Below are positions 1-4,933 of a stretch of DNA of 6,698 nucleotides, piece after piece (the stretch's first letter is position 1; every line of letters begins with the position of its first letter). A program made the translations under genes and the position numbers. The notes under the pieces are model-generated. The model worked only from the letters and a program-made list of their open reading frames with translations, searched no databases and was not told the DNA's origin. The stretch is from Alistipes sp. UBA943 (GTDB lineage Bacteria; Bacteroidota; Bacteroidia; Bacteroidales; Rikenellaceae), in assembly GCA_002293345.1 (NCBI GenBank), contig DBDB01000047.1, positions 1 through 6,698 on the forward strand. The letters run 5' to 3'.

Positions 1-45
1 TCTCCGAAAAGGGTACAGTTGGGGCTTAGGGAAGGAAAAGCGAGC
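1..45 (-). repeat. Copy of a degenerate dispersed intergenic repeat, downstream of the TPR gene
   Basis: Read on the minus strand, this 3' flank of the TPR gene aligns without gaps over most of its length with the segment just after the nuclease gene at the other end of the window (6656-6698). Shared blocks are CGCTTTT, CTTCCC, CCCAACTGT and CTTTT. In both places the repeat follows a gene in the sense direction, so it may belong to a 3' untranslated or termination region, although I see no clear hairpin with a T-run. Partial relatives lie at 1003-1028 and 2483-2549. It is cut off by the window start. Confidence 0.5.
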
Positions 46-62
46 GATCTTGAATAAAGAAC

Positions 63-941
63 CTACTGTTTCGCGAGTTGATCGGCAGCTTGGCGGGCCG
101 CGGAAACGTTGGGACCAGCCGTCACTTTACGGAATGCTGCGATCGCTTGCGCTTTCTGGTCGAGGGCATTGTGTGTCGCACCGACGAGGAAATAAACATT
201 GCTCAGGGCCGTTTCGTCCGTCAACGTGGTTTCGGCTGCCTCGGCATGCGACAACAAATCGGCATAATTTTTCTGCGCGAACAGTGTCTGCATTTGGATC
301 ACCATGTTATTCGTATAGGCAACAATTCTGTCGCGCGCGATCGCGGCATCGTCGGCAAATTTGGGATTGTCCAACGTCGCAACCGCACTGTAAACACGCA
401 TCGCCTTGGCATACTCCACCCAGTCCAATCCGGCCATGCCCAGCTCTGCATGACTCATCGCCAGGTTCAGCGCCATTTGCGTGTTGCGGGGATCGGCCTC
501 GTAACCTTTCATATAGATCGCGATCGCCGTCGCGTAATCCTTCGCGTTGAACGCGTCACCGGCCTGTTTCATGTAGACATTCGCCACCCACTGTTTAGAT
601 TGGTTCGCCTGTTGAAGATTACCGTACAGTTCAGCCAACTCCGCGGAACGACTGAAATGTTGCAATGCCGTGTCGTTATCACCCTGTTGCACGGCCGCAC
701 CGCCCATCATGAAGTAGGCACGGGGCAAGAACTGTTTCGATGTACCGACCCACTCCTGCTCCTCAACATCCGACGAGTCGCCTGCCAGGTCGATAATCTT
801 CTCGAAATTGGATGCCGCGGCGGGGTAATCCTTCGCGTTGAATGCCTCCACGGCACGCGTGTAAGTCTCGGATAAATTCGACTGTGCCGATACCGTCAGC
901 GCGGCCAAAACTGCAACAAAAGATAAAATTATTTTTTTCAT
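63..941 (-). CDS. Secreted tetratricopeptide-repeat (TPR) protein
   Basis: A 292-residue protein that starts with a typical Sec signal peptide (residues 1-20: lysines at 2-3, hydrophobic core, cleavage near VSAQ|S), so it is exported, probably to the periplasm. The rest is alpha-helical with TPR-like repeats at about 24-55, 71-105, 117-150 and 245-275. The phrase AFNAKDY occurs twice (residues 33-39 and 130-136), and the DNA encoding it is identical for 18 nt (534-551 and 825-842), which indicates a fairly recent internal duplication of a repeat unit or strong codon conservation. TPR scaffolds mediate protein-protein contacts; there is no catalytic motif and no partner gene that reveals the role. 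It lies 88 nt downstream of the methyltransferase gene and has its own TATCTTTG motif, so it is probably transcribed at least partly on its own. Exact function unknown. Confidence 0.9.
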   Translation of the reverse strand: MKKIILSFVAVLAALTVSAQSNLSETYTRAVEAFNAKDYPAAASNFEKIIDLAGDSSDVEEQEWVGTSKQFLPRAYFMMGGAAVQQGDNDTALQHFSRSAELAELYGNLQQANQSKQWVANVYMKQAGDAFNAKDYATAIAIYMKGYEADPRNTQMALNLAMSHAELGMAGLDWVEYAKAMRVYSAVATLDNPKFADDAAIARDRIVAYTNNMVIQMQTLFAQKNYADLLSHAEAAETTLTDETALSNVYFLVGATHNALDQKAQAIAAFRKVTAGPNVSAARQAADQLAKQ

Positions 942-967
942 GGCTCGATAATATTTTTGTTTGAACG

Positions 968-975
968 CAAAGATA
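968..975 (-). promoter_or_regulatory. Bacteroidales-type -7 promoter element for the TPR gene
   Basis: On the minus strand the sequence is TATCTTTG, a perfect match to TAnnTTTG. It ends 26 nt before the ATG at 941, which predicts a leader of roughly 20 nt. A clear TTG-type -33 element is not visible; a TTTT run sits near the expected place. The 11-mer TATCTTTGCGT recurs in front of rnz. Confidence 0.7.
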
Positions 976-1002
976 ATATTTTTTCCTAAAACCTTACGCC
1001 TT

Positions 1003-1028
1003 GTCTCAACTGTCGCTTTTTAGAAAAA
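1003..1028 (+). repeat. Partial copy of the dispersed intergenic repeat
   Basis: The 15-mer CAACTGTCGCTTTTT at 1007-1021 is identical to the one near the right window edge (6679-6693). It occupies the short gap between the methyltransferase stop and the TPR promoter, in the opposite sense to the flanking genes. Only the core is conserved here, so it is probably a decayed copy. Confidence 0.45.
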
Positions 1029-1029
1029 A

Positions 1030-1704
1030 TCATCGACGTCTAAACTCGGAGCACACGATGGCGGTGGCGATTGCGACGTTGAGTGACTCGGCATCGTGAC
1101 CGAACCGGGGAATGGATATTTTACGTGTCACGAGTGATTCCAGAGCGGGAGAGATGCCTTGCCCTTCGTTGCCCATGACGATGATGCCGTTGGGTGTCAG
1201 GGGCGTTGTGTAGACATTGTCACCCTCAAGAAAAGTTCCGTAAACAGGTGACCCGACTCCCGATAGCCACGTCACGAGATCGGTGTAGTGCACCCGCACG
1301 CGTGCTATGGAGCCCATCGTGGCTTGAATGACTTTGGGGTTGTAACAGTCGGCGGTTGCGGGGGAGCAGATAATGTCGCGGATGCCGAACCAGTCGGCGA
1401 GACGGATGATCGTACCCACATTACCCGGATTCTGCACATCGTCGAGAGTAAGAATAAGGTCGCGAGACGGGTCGGGATCGAACGTGTGTTGCGGGATCTC
1501 GAACAATGCCACGATATCCGTCGGGGTTTTCAGGAGGGACGCCCGTTCGGCATCCTTGCCGGCGAACGTTTTCACGACACGTAACCCCGATGCTTCGAGA
1601 TCCGTGACGAGTTTACGCCCCTCGGCAACGAACAACCCCGTCTCCATACGTACCCGTTTGTCGGCCAGCGAACGCACCAACAGTATGTCTGCTTTCGTGA
1701 TCAT
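1030..1704 (-). CDS. SpoU/TrmH-family RNA 2'-O-methyltransferase
   Basis: A 224-residue SPOUT enzyme that transfers a methyl group from S-adenosylmethionine to a ribose 2'-OH in rRNA or tRNA. Residues 5-50 form the small N-terminal RNA-binding domain (FVAEGRKLV). The knotted catalytic domain follows with all three motifs: motif 1 at about 84-105 (LDDVQNPGNVGTIIR, with N95 and catalytic R101), motif 2 at 173-184 (GIIVMGNEGQGI) and motif 3 at 196-214 (IPRFGHDAESLNVAIATA). The C-terminus FRRR looks typical of Bacteroidota members. Its ATG overlaps the rnz stop codon in an ATGA arrangement, so it is almost certainly co-transcribed and translationally coupled with rnz. The exact nucleotide modified cannot be told from sequence, since family members include RlmB, TrmH and others, so no symbol is given. 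Confidence 0.92.
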   Translation of the reverse strand: MITKADILLVRSLADKRVRMETGLFVAEGRKLVTDLEASGLRVVKTFAGKDAERASLLKTPTDIVALFEIPQHTFDPDPSRDLILTLDDVQNPGNVGTIIRLADWFGIRDIICSPATADCYNPKVIQATMGSIARVRVHYTDLVTWLSGVGSPVYGTFLEGDNVYTTPLTPNGIIVMGNEGQGISPALESLVTRKISIPRFGHDAESLNVAIATAIVCSEFRRR

Positions 1705-2465
1705 GGCACGTCGAATGTCGTCCCTTCCGTAGCGGGGAGGGTGTTTTCAAATACGGCACGTGCCTCGTTCACCAGCACCTCCTCGTCCTTGTAACGCGAC
1801 GAATAGTGACCGATGAGGAGTTTCCGCGCGCCCGCCGCCGCGGCCATGCGAGCAGCCTCAATCGCCGTCGAATGGCCCCGTTTTCGGGCGGTACGTCGCA
1901 GTTCATCGGCGTACGTCGCCTCGTGATACATCAGATCGACCCCTTGGGCATACGCAGCGGCGGGTGGTGCCCAACTGGTGTCGGAGAGATAGGCGTACGA
2001 ACGTCCCGACTTTTTGTCACGAAACAGGTACCCCGACGTGGGGATCCGATGTCGCAACGGCACGCTCCACACCTCCACGGTTTTACTCTCGAAGACGATC
2101 TGGTGTTTGGTCGTGTCGACATGGATCCACTCGACGGCATACGGAGGTTCACCGAAATAGCGCAGGTGATACTCCAAGATTTCGCCGAACGGTGCTGGTG
2201 CAAATATTTTGAGTGGTGTTTTTTTACCGAACAGCCCCAATGTGGAGATCAGTGGAAATAGCCCGTACATGTGATCCCCATGCAGGTGCGAGATGAACAC
2301 ACCGCGCAGTTTCAACGGGTTGATGCCATACCGAAACAATTGCCGCTGCACCCCCTCTCCCGCATCGACGAGATAGAGTTGCTCGTGTATATTGACCACC
2401 TGGGCCGCCGGATGACGACCCGCAGTCGGTTTCGCACTCGCACTCCCCAATATCGTAACTCTCAT
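1701..2465 (-). CDS. rnz: Ribonuclease Z, short form lacking the flexible arm
   Basis: A 254-residue metallo-beta-lactamase-fold endonuclease expected to cut the 3' trailer from tRNA precursors. The zinc ligands are all visible: H60, H62, D64 and H65 in SHLHGDH, H139 in PLRHRIP, D162 in LSDT and H220 in IGHYSSRY. Catalytic-region residues E182 (HEATY) and H198 are also present. Compared with the well-studied B. subtilis enzyme (307 residues; ligands H63, H140, D211, H269 and H247 as I recall them), spacing is nearly the same before H139 and identical after D162. The stretch between H139 and D162 is 23 residues instead of 71. That missing part is the flexible arm (exosite) that grips the tRNA elbow, here reduced to FRDKKSGRSY. 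The start is supported by the family-typical opening MRVTILGSAS. It is first in the minus-strand operon, with a promoter only 7 nt away. Confidence 0.9.
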   Translation of the reverse strand: MRVTILGSASAKPTAGRHPAAQVVNIHEQLYLVDAGEGVQRQLFRYGINPLKLRGVFISHLHGDHMYGLFPLISTLGLFGKKTPLKIFAPAPFGEILEYHLRYFGEPPYAVEWIHVDTTKHQIVFESKTVEVWSVPLRHRIPTSGYLFRDKKSGRSYAYLSDTSWAPPAAAYAQGVDLMYHEATYADELRRTARKRGHSTAIEAARMAAAAGARKLLIGHYSSRYKDEEVLVNEARAVFENTLPATEGTTFDVP

Positions 2466-2472
2466 CTTGACG

Positions 2473-2480
2473 CAAAGATA
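2473..2480 (-). promoter_or_regulatory. -7 promoter element directly before rnz
   Basis: TATCTTTG on the minus strand is a perfect TAnnTTTG match that ends 7 nt before the rnz ATG. If transcription starts about 4 nt beyond the motif, as the -7 name implies, the leader would be only about 4 nt. Upstream is an A-rich tract rather than a TTG -33 box. The A-rich tract plus motif closely mirrors the promoter on the other side of the intergenic region (2917-2945). Confidence 0.65.
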
Positions 2481-2482
2481 CT

Positions 2483-2549
2483 TAACTTTTTCTTTTTTAC
2501 TTCCCTAAGACCTTTTTTTCAAGACCGCCGCTTTTTAGTGAAAAGCGGC
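2483..2549 (+). repeat. Partial copy of the dispersed intergenic repeat
   Basis: The 13-mer TAACTTTTTCTTT at 2483-2495 is repeated exactly at 6637-6649, directly after the nuclease gene. In both places it is followed by TTTACTTCCC and further on by a CGCTTTTT block. CTTCCCTAAG at 2500-2509 also matches the left window edge in reverse orientation. The right part runs into the left terminal inverted repeat of the element at 2527-2910. Confidence 0.45.
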
Positions 2550-2561
2550 ACCAAAAACTTT
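2540..2561 (+). repeat. Left arm of the 22-nt perfect inverted repeat
   Basis: Begins GAAAAGCGGCACC and ends AAAAACTTT. Its exact reverse complement is at 2877-2898. Its first part is also the right half of a local 9-bp hairpin (2527-2535 with 2541-2549, loop of 5). Confidence 0.85.
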
Positions 2562-2563
2562 TG

Positions 2564-2873
2564 GGAGATACTGCGTATCTCCATAATTTGCGCGCCCCAA
2601 ATCTCAAATTCTTGCAGAATTTTTGTGTTCAAAAACGTGCAGTCTGCTTTACAAGTAAACTTGACGCAGCCTTCTCGTTTTCAGCCACGACCCTTTCAGG
2701 GTCTGAGATTTTTGGTCGCGAGGACAAACCGCGCGTAGTGCGGTAGGACGTTTTGCAGAAGATTTTGTTGGGAGTTTACTCACATAAAAAAATCAGATGC
2801 AAAATGACCAGAACGCTGAAAGCGTTGTCCGCGCGGAAATTTAGGGAAGACGTATTCTAAGTGCGGAGCACTT
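2564..2873. other. Cluster of short perfect hairpins, mostly with three-base loops
   Basis: Stems are GGAGATAC-TGC-GTATCTCC (2564-2582), AAATTC with a 5-nt loop (2606-2622), GACCC with a 5-nt loop (2689-2703), ACCGCGC-GTA-GTGCGGT with one G-T pair (2728-2744), AACGCT-GAA-AGCGTT (2812-2826) and AAGTGC-GGA-GCACTT (2859-2873). A 10-nt palindrome, TCCGCGCGGA, is at 2828-2837. The first and last hairpins sit immediately inside the two terminal inverted repeats. Six hairpins in 310 nt, four of them with 3-nt loops, is hard to explain as random AT-rich spacer. No TAnnTTTG motif pointing into the cluster was found, so there is no direct sign of an ncRNA promoter. Confidence 0.6.
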
Positions 2874-2876
2874 TTG

Positions 2877-2898
2877 AAAGTTTTTGGTGCCGCTTTTC
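2877..2898 (-). repeat. Right arm of the 22-nt perfect inverted repeat
   Basis: Exact reverse complement of 2540-2561. It is followed outward by CTCAAAAAGGGGC, which corresponds imperfectly to the outer part of the left end. Confidence 0.85.
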
Positions 2899-2937
2899 TC
2901 AAAAAGGGGCAGTGGGAGGAAAAAAAGAAAAAAGAAG

Positions 2938-2945
2938 TATATTTG
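2938..2945 (+). promoter_or_regulatory. -7 promoter element directly before rlmD
   Basis: TATATTTG matches TAnnTTTG perfectly and ends only 4 nt before the ATG at 2950, so the transcript should be leaderless or nearly so. A purine tract (2917-2937, mostly A) replaces a -33 TTG box and mirrors the layout before rnz. This motif is also the main reason to reject the upstream in-frame ATG at 2884, which would lie upstream of the promoter and inside the inverted repeat. Confidence 0.65.
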
Positions 2946-2949
2946 TGGG

Positions 2950-4398
2950 ATGAGAAAAAAAGGATCGCTTCCGTTGCTGGAGGGATTGGAGATCACCACA
3001 CTCGCCGCCGAAGGAAAAGCCATCGGGAAATGGGACGGAGGGGTGGTGGTATTTGTGCCGTTGACCGTGCCGGGTGACGTGGTGGATGTGCAGATCACCT
3101 CCAAGCGGCGACGGTACATGGAGGGGCGTGTCGTGCGGTGGATCACGCGATCACCCTTGCGTACGGAACCGTTCTGTGAACATTTCGGGGTGTGCGGCGG
3201 ATGCAAATGGCAAAACCTGCCATACGCCGAGCAACTGCGCTTCAAGACGGAACAGGTGCGCGACCAGTTGACACGTATCGGCAGGCTCGATCTTCCGGAA
3301 GTGAAGCCATGCCTGGGTTCCGAAGAGACGACTTTCTACCGTAACAAGTTGGAATTCACGTTCGCCGATCGAGGGTGGTTGACCAGTGAAGAACTGGCCT
3401 CAGGGGTGGAGATGACACCGGCATTGGGATTCCATATTCCCGGCATGTTCGACAAAGTGTTGCAGATCGACAAGTGCTGGTTGCAGCCGGACCCGTCCAA
3501 CGCCATAAGGACGGAAACCTACAAATTCTGCATCGAGCACGGTTACACGTTCCACAACATGCGTGCGCACGAGGGGCTGATGCGGAGCCTGCTGGTGCGA
3601 ACGAGCACGACGGGAGAGGTGATGGTCATTGTGGTTTTTTATCAAGACGATCAGCCCAAAATCACGGCTCTGCTGGATCACCTGACAGCCAAGTTTCCCG
3701 AGATCACATCGCTGTTCTACATCGTCAACGAGAAACTCAACGACTCGATCGCCGATCAGACACCGATCCTCTACCGCGGTAAAGATCATATCACCGAAAC
3801 GATGGAGGGACTCATCTTCAAAATCGGAGCAAAATCGTTCTACCAGACCAATTCGCGGCAGGCGGAGGTGTTGTATCGCGTGGCACGTGAGTTTGCGAAT
3901 CTGAAACCGACCGACGTGCTGTACGACCTCTATACCGGTACGGGTACGATCGCCAATTTCTGTGCACGCGCGTGTGCCAAGGTGGTGGGGGTGGAGTATG
4001 TCGAGGAGGCGATCGCGGATGCACGCATCAATTCGGAACTGAACGGCATTGCGAACACGGTATTCTATGCCGGTGACATGAAAAACGTCATGAGCGACGC
4101 GTTCGTGGCGGAGAACGGGCGCCCGGATGTGATCATTCTCGATCCTCCGCGTGCAGGGGTGGATGAACCGGTGTTGGAGACGATCCTGCGTGCGGCACCC
4201 GAACGGATCGTATATGTAAGTTGCAACCCCGCCACTCAGGCACGGGATTTGGCACTGCTGTCGGAGAGCTACACGGTGGTGGCGGTGCAGCCCGTGGATA
4301 TGTTCCCGCATACGCACCATGTGGAGAATGTGGTGAAGTTGGAGCGTCGTATAGCGCCGCTCTCCCCACCCCCTGCCCCCTCCCCGAGGGGGGGGTGA
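2950..4398 (+). CDS. rlmD: 23S rRNA (uracil-C5)-methyltransferase, RlmD/RlmCD type (TRAM + 4Fe-4S)
   Basis: A 482-residue SAM-dependent enzyme that makes 5-methyluridine in 23S rRNA. An N-terminal TRAM RNA-binding domain covers about residues 10-65. The 4Fe-4S cysteines are C76, C82 and C85 (CEHFGVCGGC) with the fourth probably C176 (DKCWLQ). The Rossmann domain has the SAM loop DLYTGTGT from residue 326, DPPRAG at 398-403, the nucleophile C425 in SCNPA and the base E459 in HHVENV. An in-frame ATG at 2884 would add 22 residues. I prefer 2950 because MRKKGSLPLLEGLEIT looks like the normal family start and a promoter lies between the two. The last 16 or so residues (IAPLSPPPAPSPRGG) are not family-like and are encoded by a C-rich/G-rich repeat, so the original end was probably near KLERR. 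Whether the target is U1939, U747 or both cannot be read from sequence. Confidence 0.92.
   Translation: MRKKGSLPLLEGLEITTLAAEGKAIGKWDGGVVVFVPLTVPGDVVDVQITSKRRRYMEGRVVRWITRSPLRTEPFCEHFGVCGGCKWQNLPYAEQLRFKTEQVRDQLTRIGRLDLPEVKPCLGSEETTFYRNKLEFTFADRGWLTSEELASGVEMTPALGFHIPGMFDKVLQIDKCWLQPDPSNAIRTETYKFCIEHGYTFHNMRAHEGLMRSLLVRTSTTGEVMVIVVFYQDDQPKITALLDHLTAKFPEITSLFYIVNEKLNDSIADQTPILYRGKDHITETMEGLIFKIGAKSFYQTNSRQAEVLYRVAREFANLKPTDVLYDLYTGTGTIANFCARACAKVVGVEYVEEAIADARINSELNGIANTVFYAGDMKNVMSDAFVAENGRPDVIILDPPRAGVDEPVLETILRAAPERIVYVSCNPATQARDLALLSESYTVVAVQPVDMFPHTHHVENVVKLERRIAPLSPPPAPSPRGG
4361..4395 (+). repeat. C-rich/G-rich REP-like repeat at the 3' end of rlmD
   Basis: A run of cytosine blocks leads into the hairpin CCCCCTC-CCC-GAGGGGG (4376-4392) and three further G residues, with the TGA stop at once after. 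It encodes the unusual proline-rich tail of RlmD. The composition differs sharply from the AT-rich DNA that follows, and the pattern resembles REP-type extragenic palindromes seen in many bacteria. It probably inserted at, or grew over, the original gene end. Confidence 0.5.
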
Positions 4399-4408
4399 TT
4401 TAATTTTC

Positions 4409-4443
4409 GTTTTGATTTTTTGCGTTTAGCAAAAAATCAAAAC
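4409..4443 (+). terminator. Strong 15-bp perfect stem-loop between rlmD and cdd
   Basis: GTTTTGATTTTTTGC (4409-4423), loop GTTTA, then the exact reverse complement (4429-4443). It starts 10 nt after the rlmD stop, so it is a plausible terminator or 3'-end stabiliser for rlmD. It is AT-rich and is followed by TATCTTTA rather than a clean T-run, so it does not fit the classical intrinsic terminator perfectly. It also covers the -33 region of the putative cdd promoter, so an operator or attenuator role is possible. Confidence 0.55.
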
Positions 4444-4451
4444 TATCTTTA
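4416..4451 (+). promoter_or_regulatory. Putative cdd-operon promoter overlapping the stem-loop
   Basis: TTTTTTG at 4416-4422 and TATCTTTA at 4444-4451 are separated by 21 nt, which fits the Bacteroidota -33/-7 layout, with one mismatch in the last base of the -7 box. Transcription would begin around 4455, just ahead of the cdd ATG at 4464. The -33 box lies in the left arm of the palindrome, and the -7 box begins directly after its right arm. Confidence 0.5.
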
Positions 4452-4463
4452 CGAGAAAATGGC

Positions 4464-4913
4464 ATGAAATACTCTTTCGACTACGAACACTACGCCTCCT
4501 TGCAGGAGCTGTCTCCCGACGATCGGGCACTGGTCACCGAGGCACAATCGGCATTGGTGCGTGCCTATGCGCCGTTCTCGAACTTCCGGGTCGGTGCCGC
4601 GGCACGGCTCAAAAGCGGTAAGATCCTCCACGGAAGCAACCAGGAGAGCGAGGTGTTCCCCGCCGGAATGTGTGCCGAACGGGTGCTGCTGTTCCACTGG
4701 GAGGACAGGCATAGCGATGACCCTGTCGAGTCGTTTGCCATTGCCTCCAACCCCGCCACCCGCGAGTGTTACCCCTGCGGACAGTGCCGTCAGGTGATGC
4801 TGGATGCCGAGCGTCGTCAGGGTACACCGATACGTGTCATCATGGCGAGCGGGGATTCCGCCACCGTGGTGGATTCCGCCGAAAAATTACTACCTTTCAC
4901 CTTCAAACTATAA
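4464..4913 (+). CDS. cdd: Cytidine deaminase
   Basis: A 149-residue homotetramer-type cytidine deaminase that converts cytidine and deoxycytidine to uridine and deoxyuridine in pyrimidine salvage; cytoplasmic. Visible signatures are YAPFSNFRVGAA (35-46), the nucleoside-binding N59 and E61 in SNQES, the zinc/catalytic CAE at 70-72 (C70 ligand, E72 proton shuttle) and PCGQC at 104-108 (C105 and C108 ligands). The length is close to normal for the family. No Shine-Dalgarno is seen. Five nt upstream is a second ATG (4459) that opens a two-codon frame, ATG GCA TGA, whose stop overlaps the cdd start. The next gene begins 20 nt after the stop, so cdd probably leads a three-gene operon. Confidence 0.94.
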   Translation: MKYSFDYEHYASLQELSPDDRALVTEAQSALVRAYAPFSNFRVGAAARLKSGKILHGSNQESEVFPAGMCAERVLLFHWEDRHSDDPVESFAIASNPATRECYPCGQCRQVMLDAERRQGTPIRVIMASGDSATVVDSAEKLLPFTFKL

Positions 4914-4933
4914 CCCTCCGCAACCCTCTGCCC

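Larger units (their letters stand above)
2527..2910. mobile_element. MITE-like, ORF-less element bounded by inverted repeats, in the divergent promoter region
   Basis: The ends form an inverted repeat of about 35 nt. Positions 2540-2561 are a perfect 22-nt reverse complement of 2877-2898. The match extends outwards imperfectly (two mismatches, one indel) to 2527 and 2910. Each end can also fold on itself as GCCGCTTTT, a short loop, then AAAAGCGGC (perfect on the left, one mismatch on the right). The interior has no credible gene and no recognisable tRNA or riboswitch. It fills most of the 484 nt between the divergently transcribed rnz and rlmD genes. The structure fits a non-autonomous miniature transposable element or a structured non-coding locus. 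I see no target-site duplication and no transposase, so mobility is inference only. Confidence 0.5.

Noticed and set aside
86..104. CGCCAAGCTGCC (minus strand) in the TPR gene resembling the head of the palindromic element
   Set aside because: It lacks the bulged-A hairpin and the GGGGTG tail, and encodes normal TPR-region residues.
78..875. Long plus-strand open frame opposite the TPR gene (265 codons)
   Set aside because: The minus strand encodes a signal peptide and clear TPRs; the plus frame is rich in Arg/His/Cys with no domain, typical of an antisense shadow.
2271..2738. Plus-strand frame running from inside rnz into the intergenic region
   Set aside because: It is antisense to rnz for half its length and then crosses the inverted repeat and hairpins; no domain and low-complexity composition.
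2884..2949. 22-residue N-terminal extension of RlmD from an upstream ATG
   Set aside because: The stretch is Lys/Arg-rich translation of the A-tract and inverted repeat, lies upstream of the TATATTTG motif and is not family-like.
2466..2949. Possible tRNA, CRISPR array or riboswitch in the divergent gap
   Set aside because: No cloverleaf, no evenly spaced direct repeats and no recognisable aptamer core; only inverted repeats and small hairpins are supported.
139..4016. Four GCGATCGC octamers (139, 337, 520, 4009), like the cyanobacterial HIP1 repeat
   Set aside because: All encode Ala-Ile-Ala in frame, three of them in the Ala-rich TPR protein, so codon usage explains them.
3400..4320. 306-codon minus-strand frame opposite rlmD
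   Set aside because: It lies over the catalytic motifs of the methyltransferase, has odd composition and no recognisable domain.
4766..4933. 56-residue N-terminal extension of the pseudouridine synthase
   Set aside because: It is the out-of-frame translation of the cdd 3' part; the fold begins at 4934.
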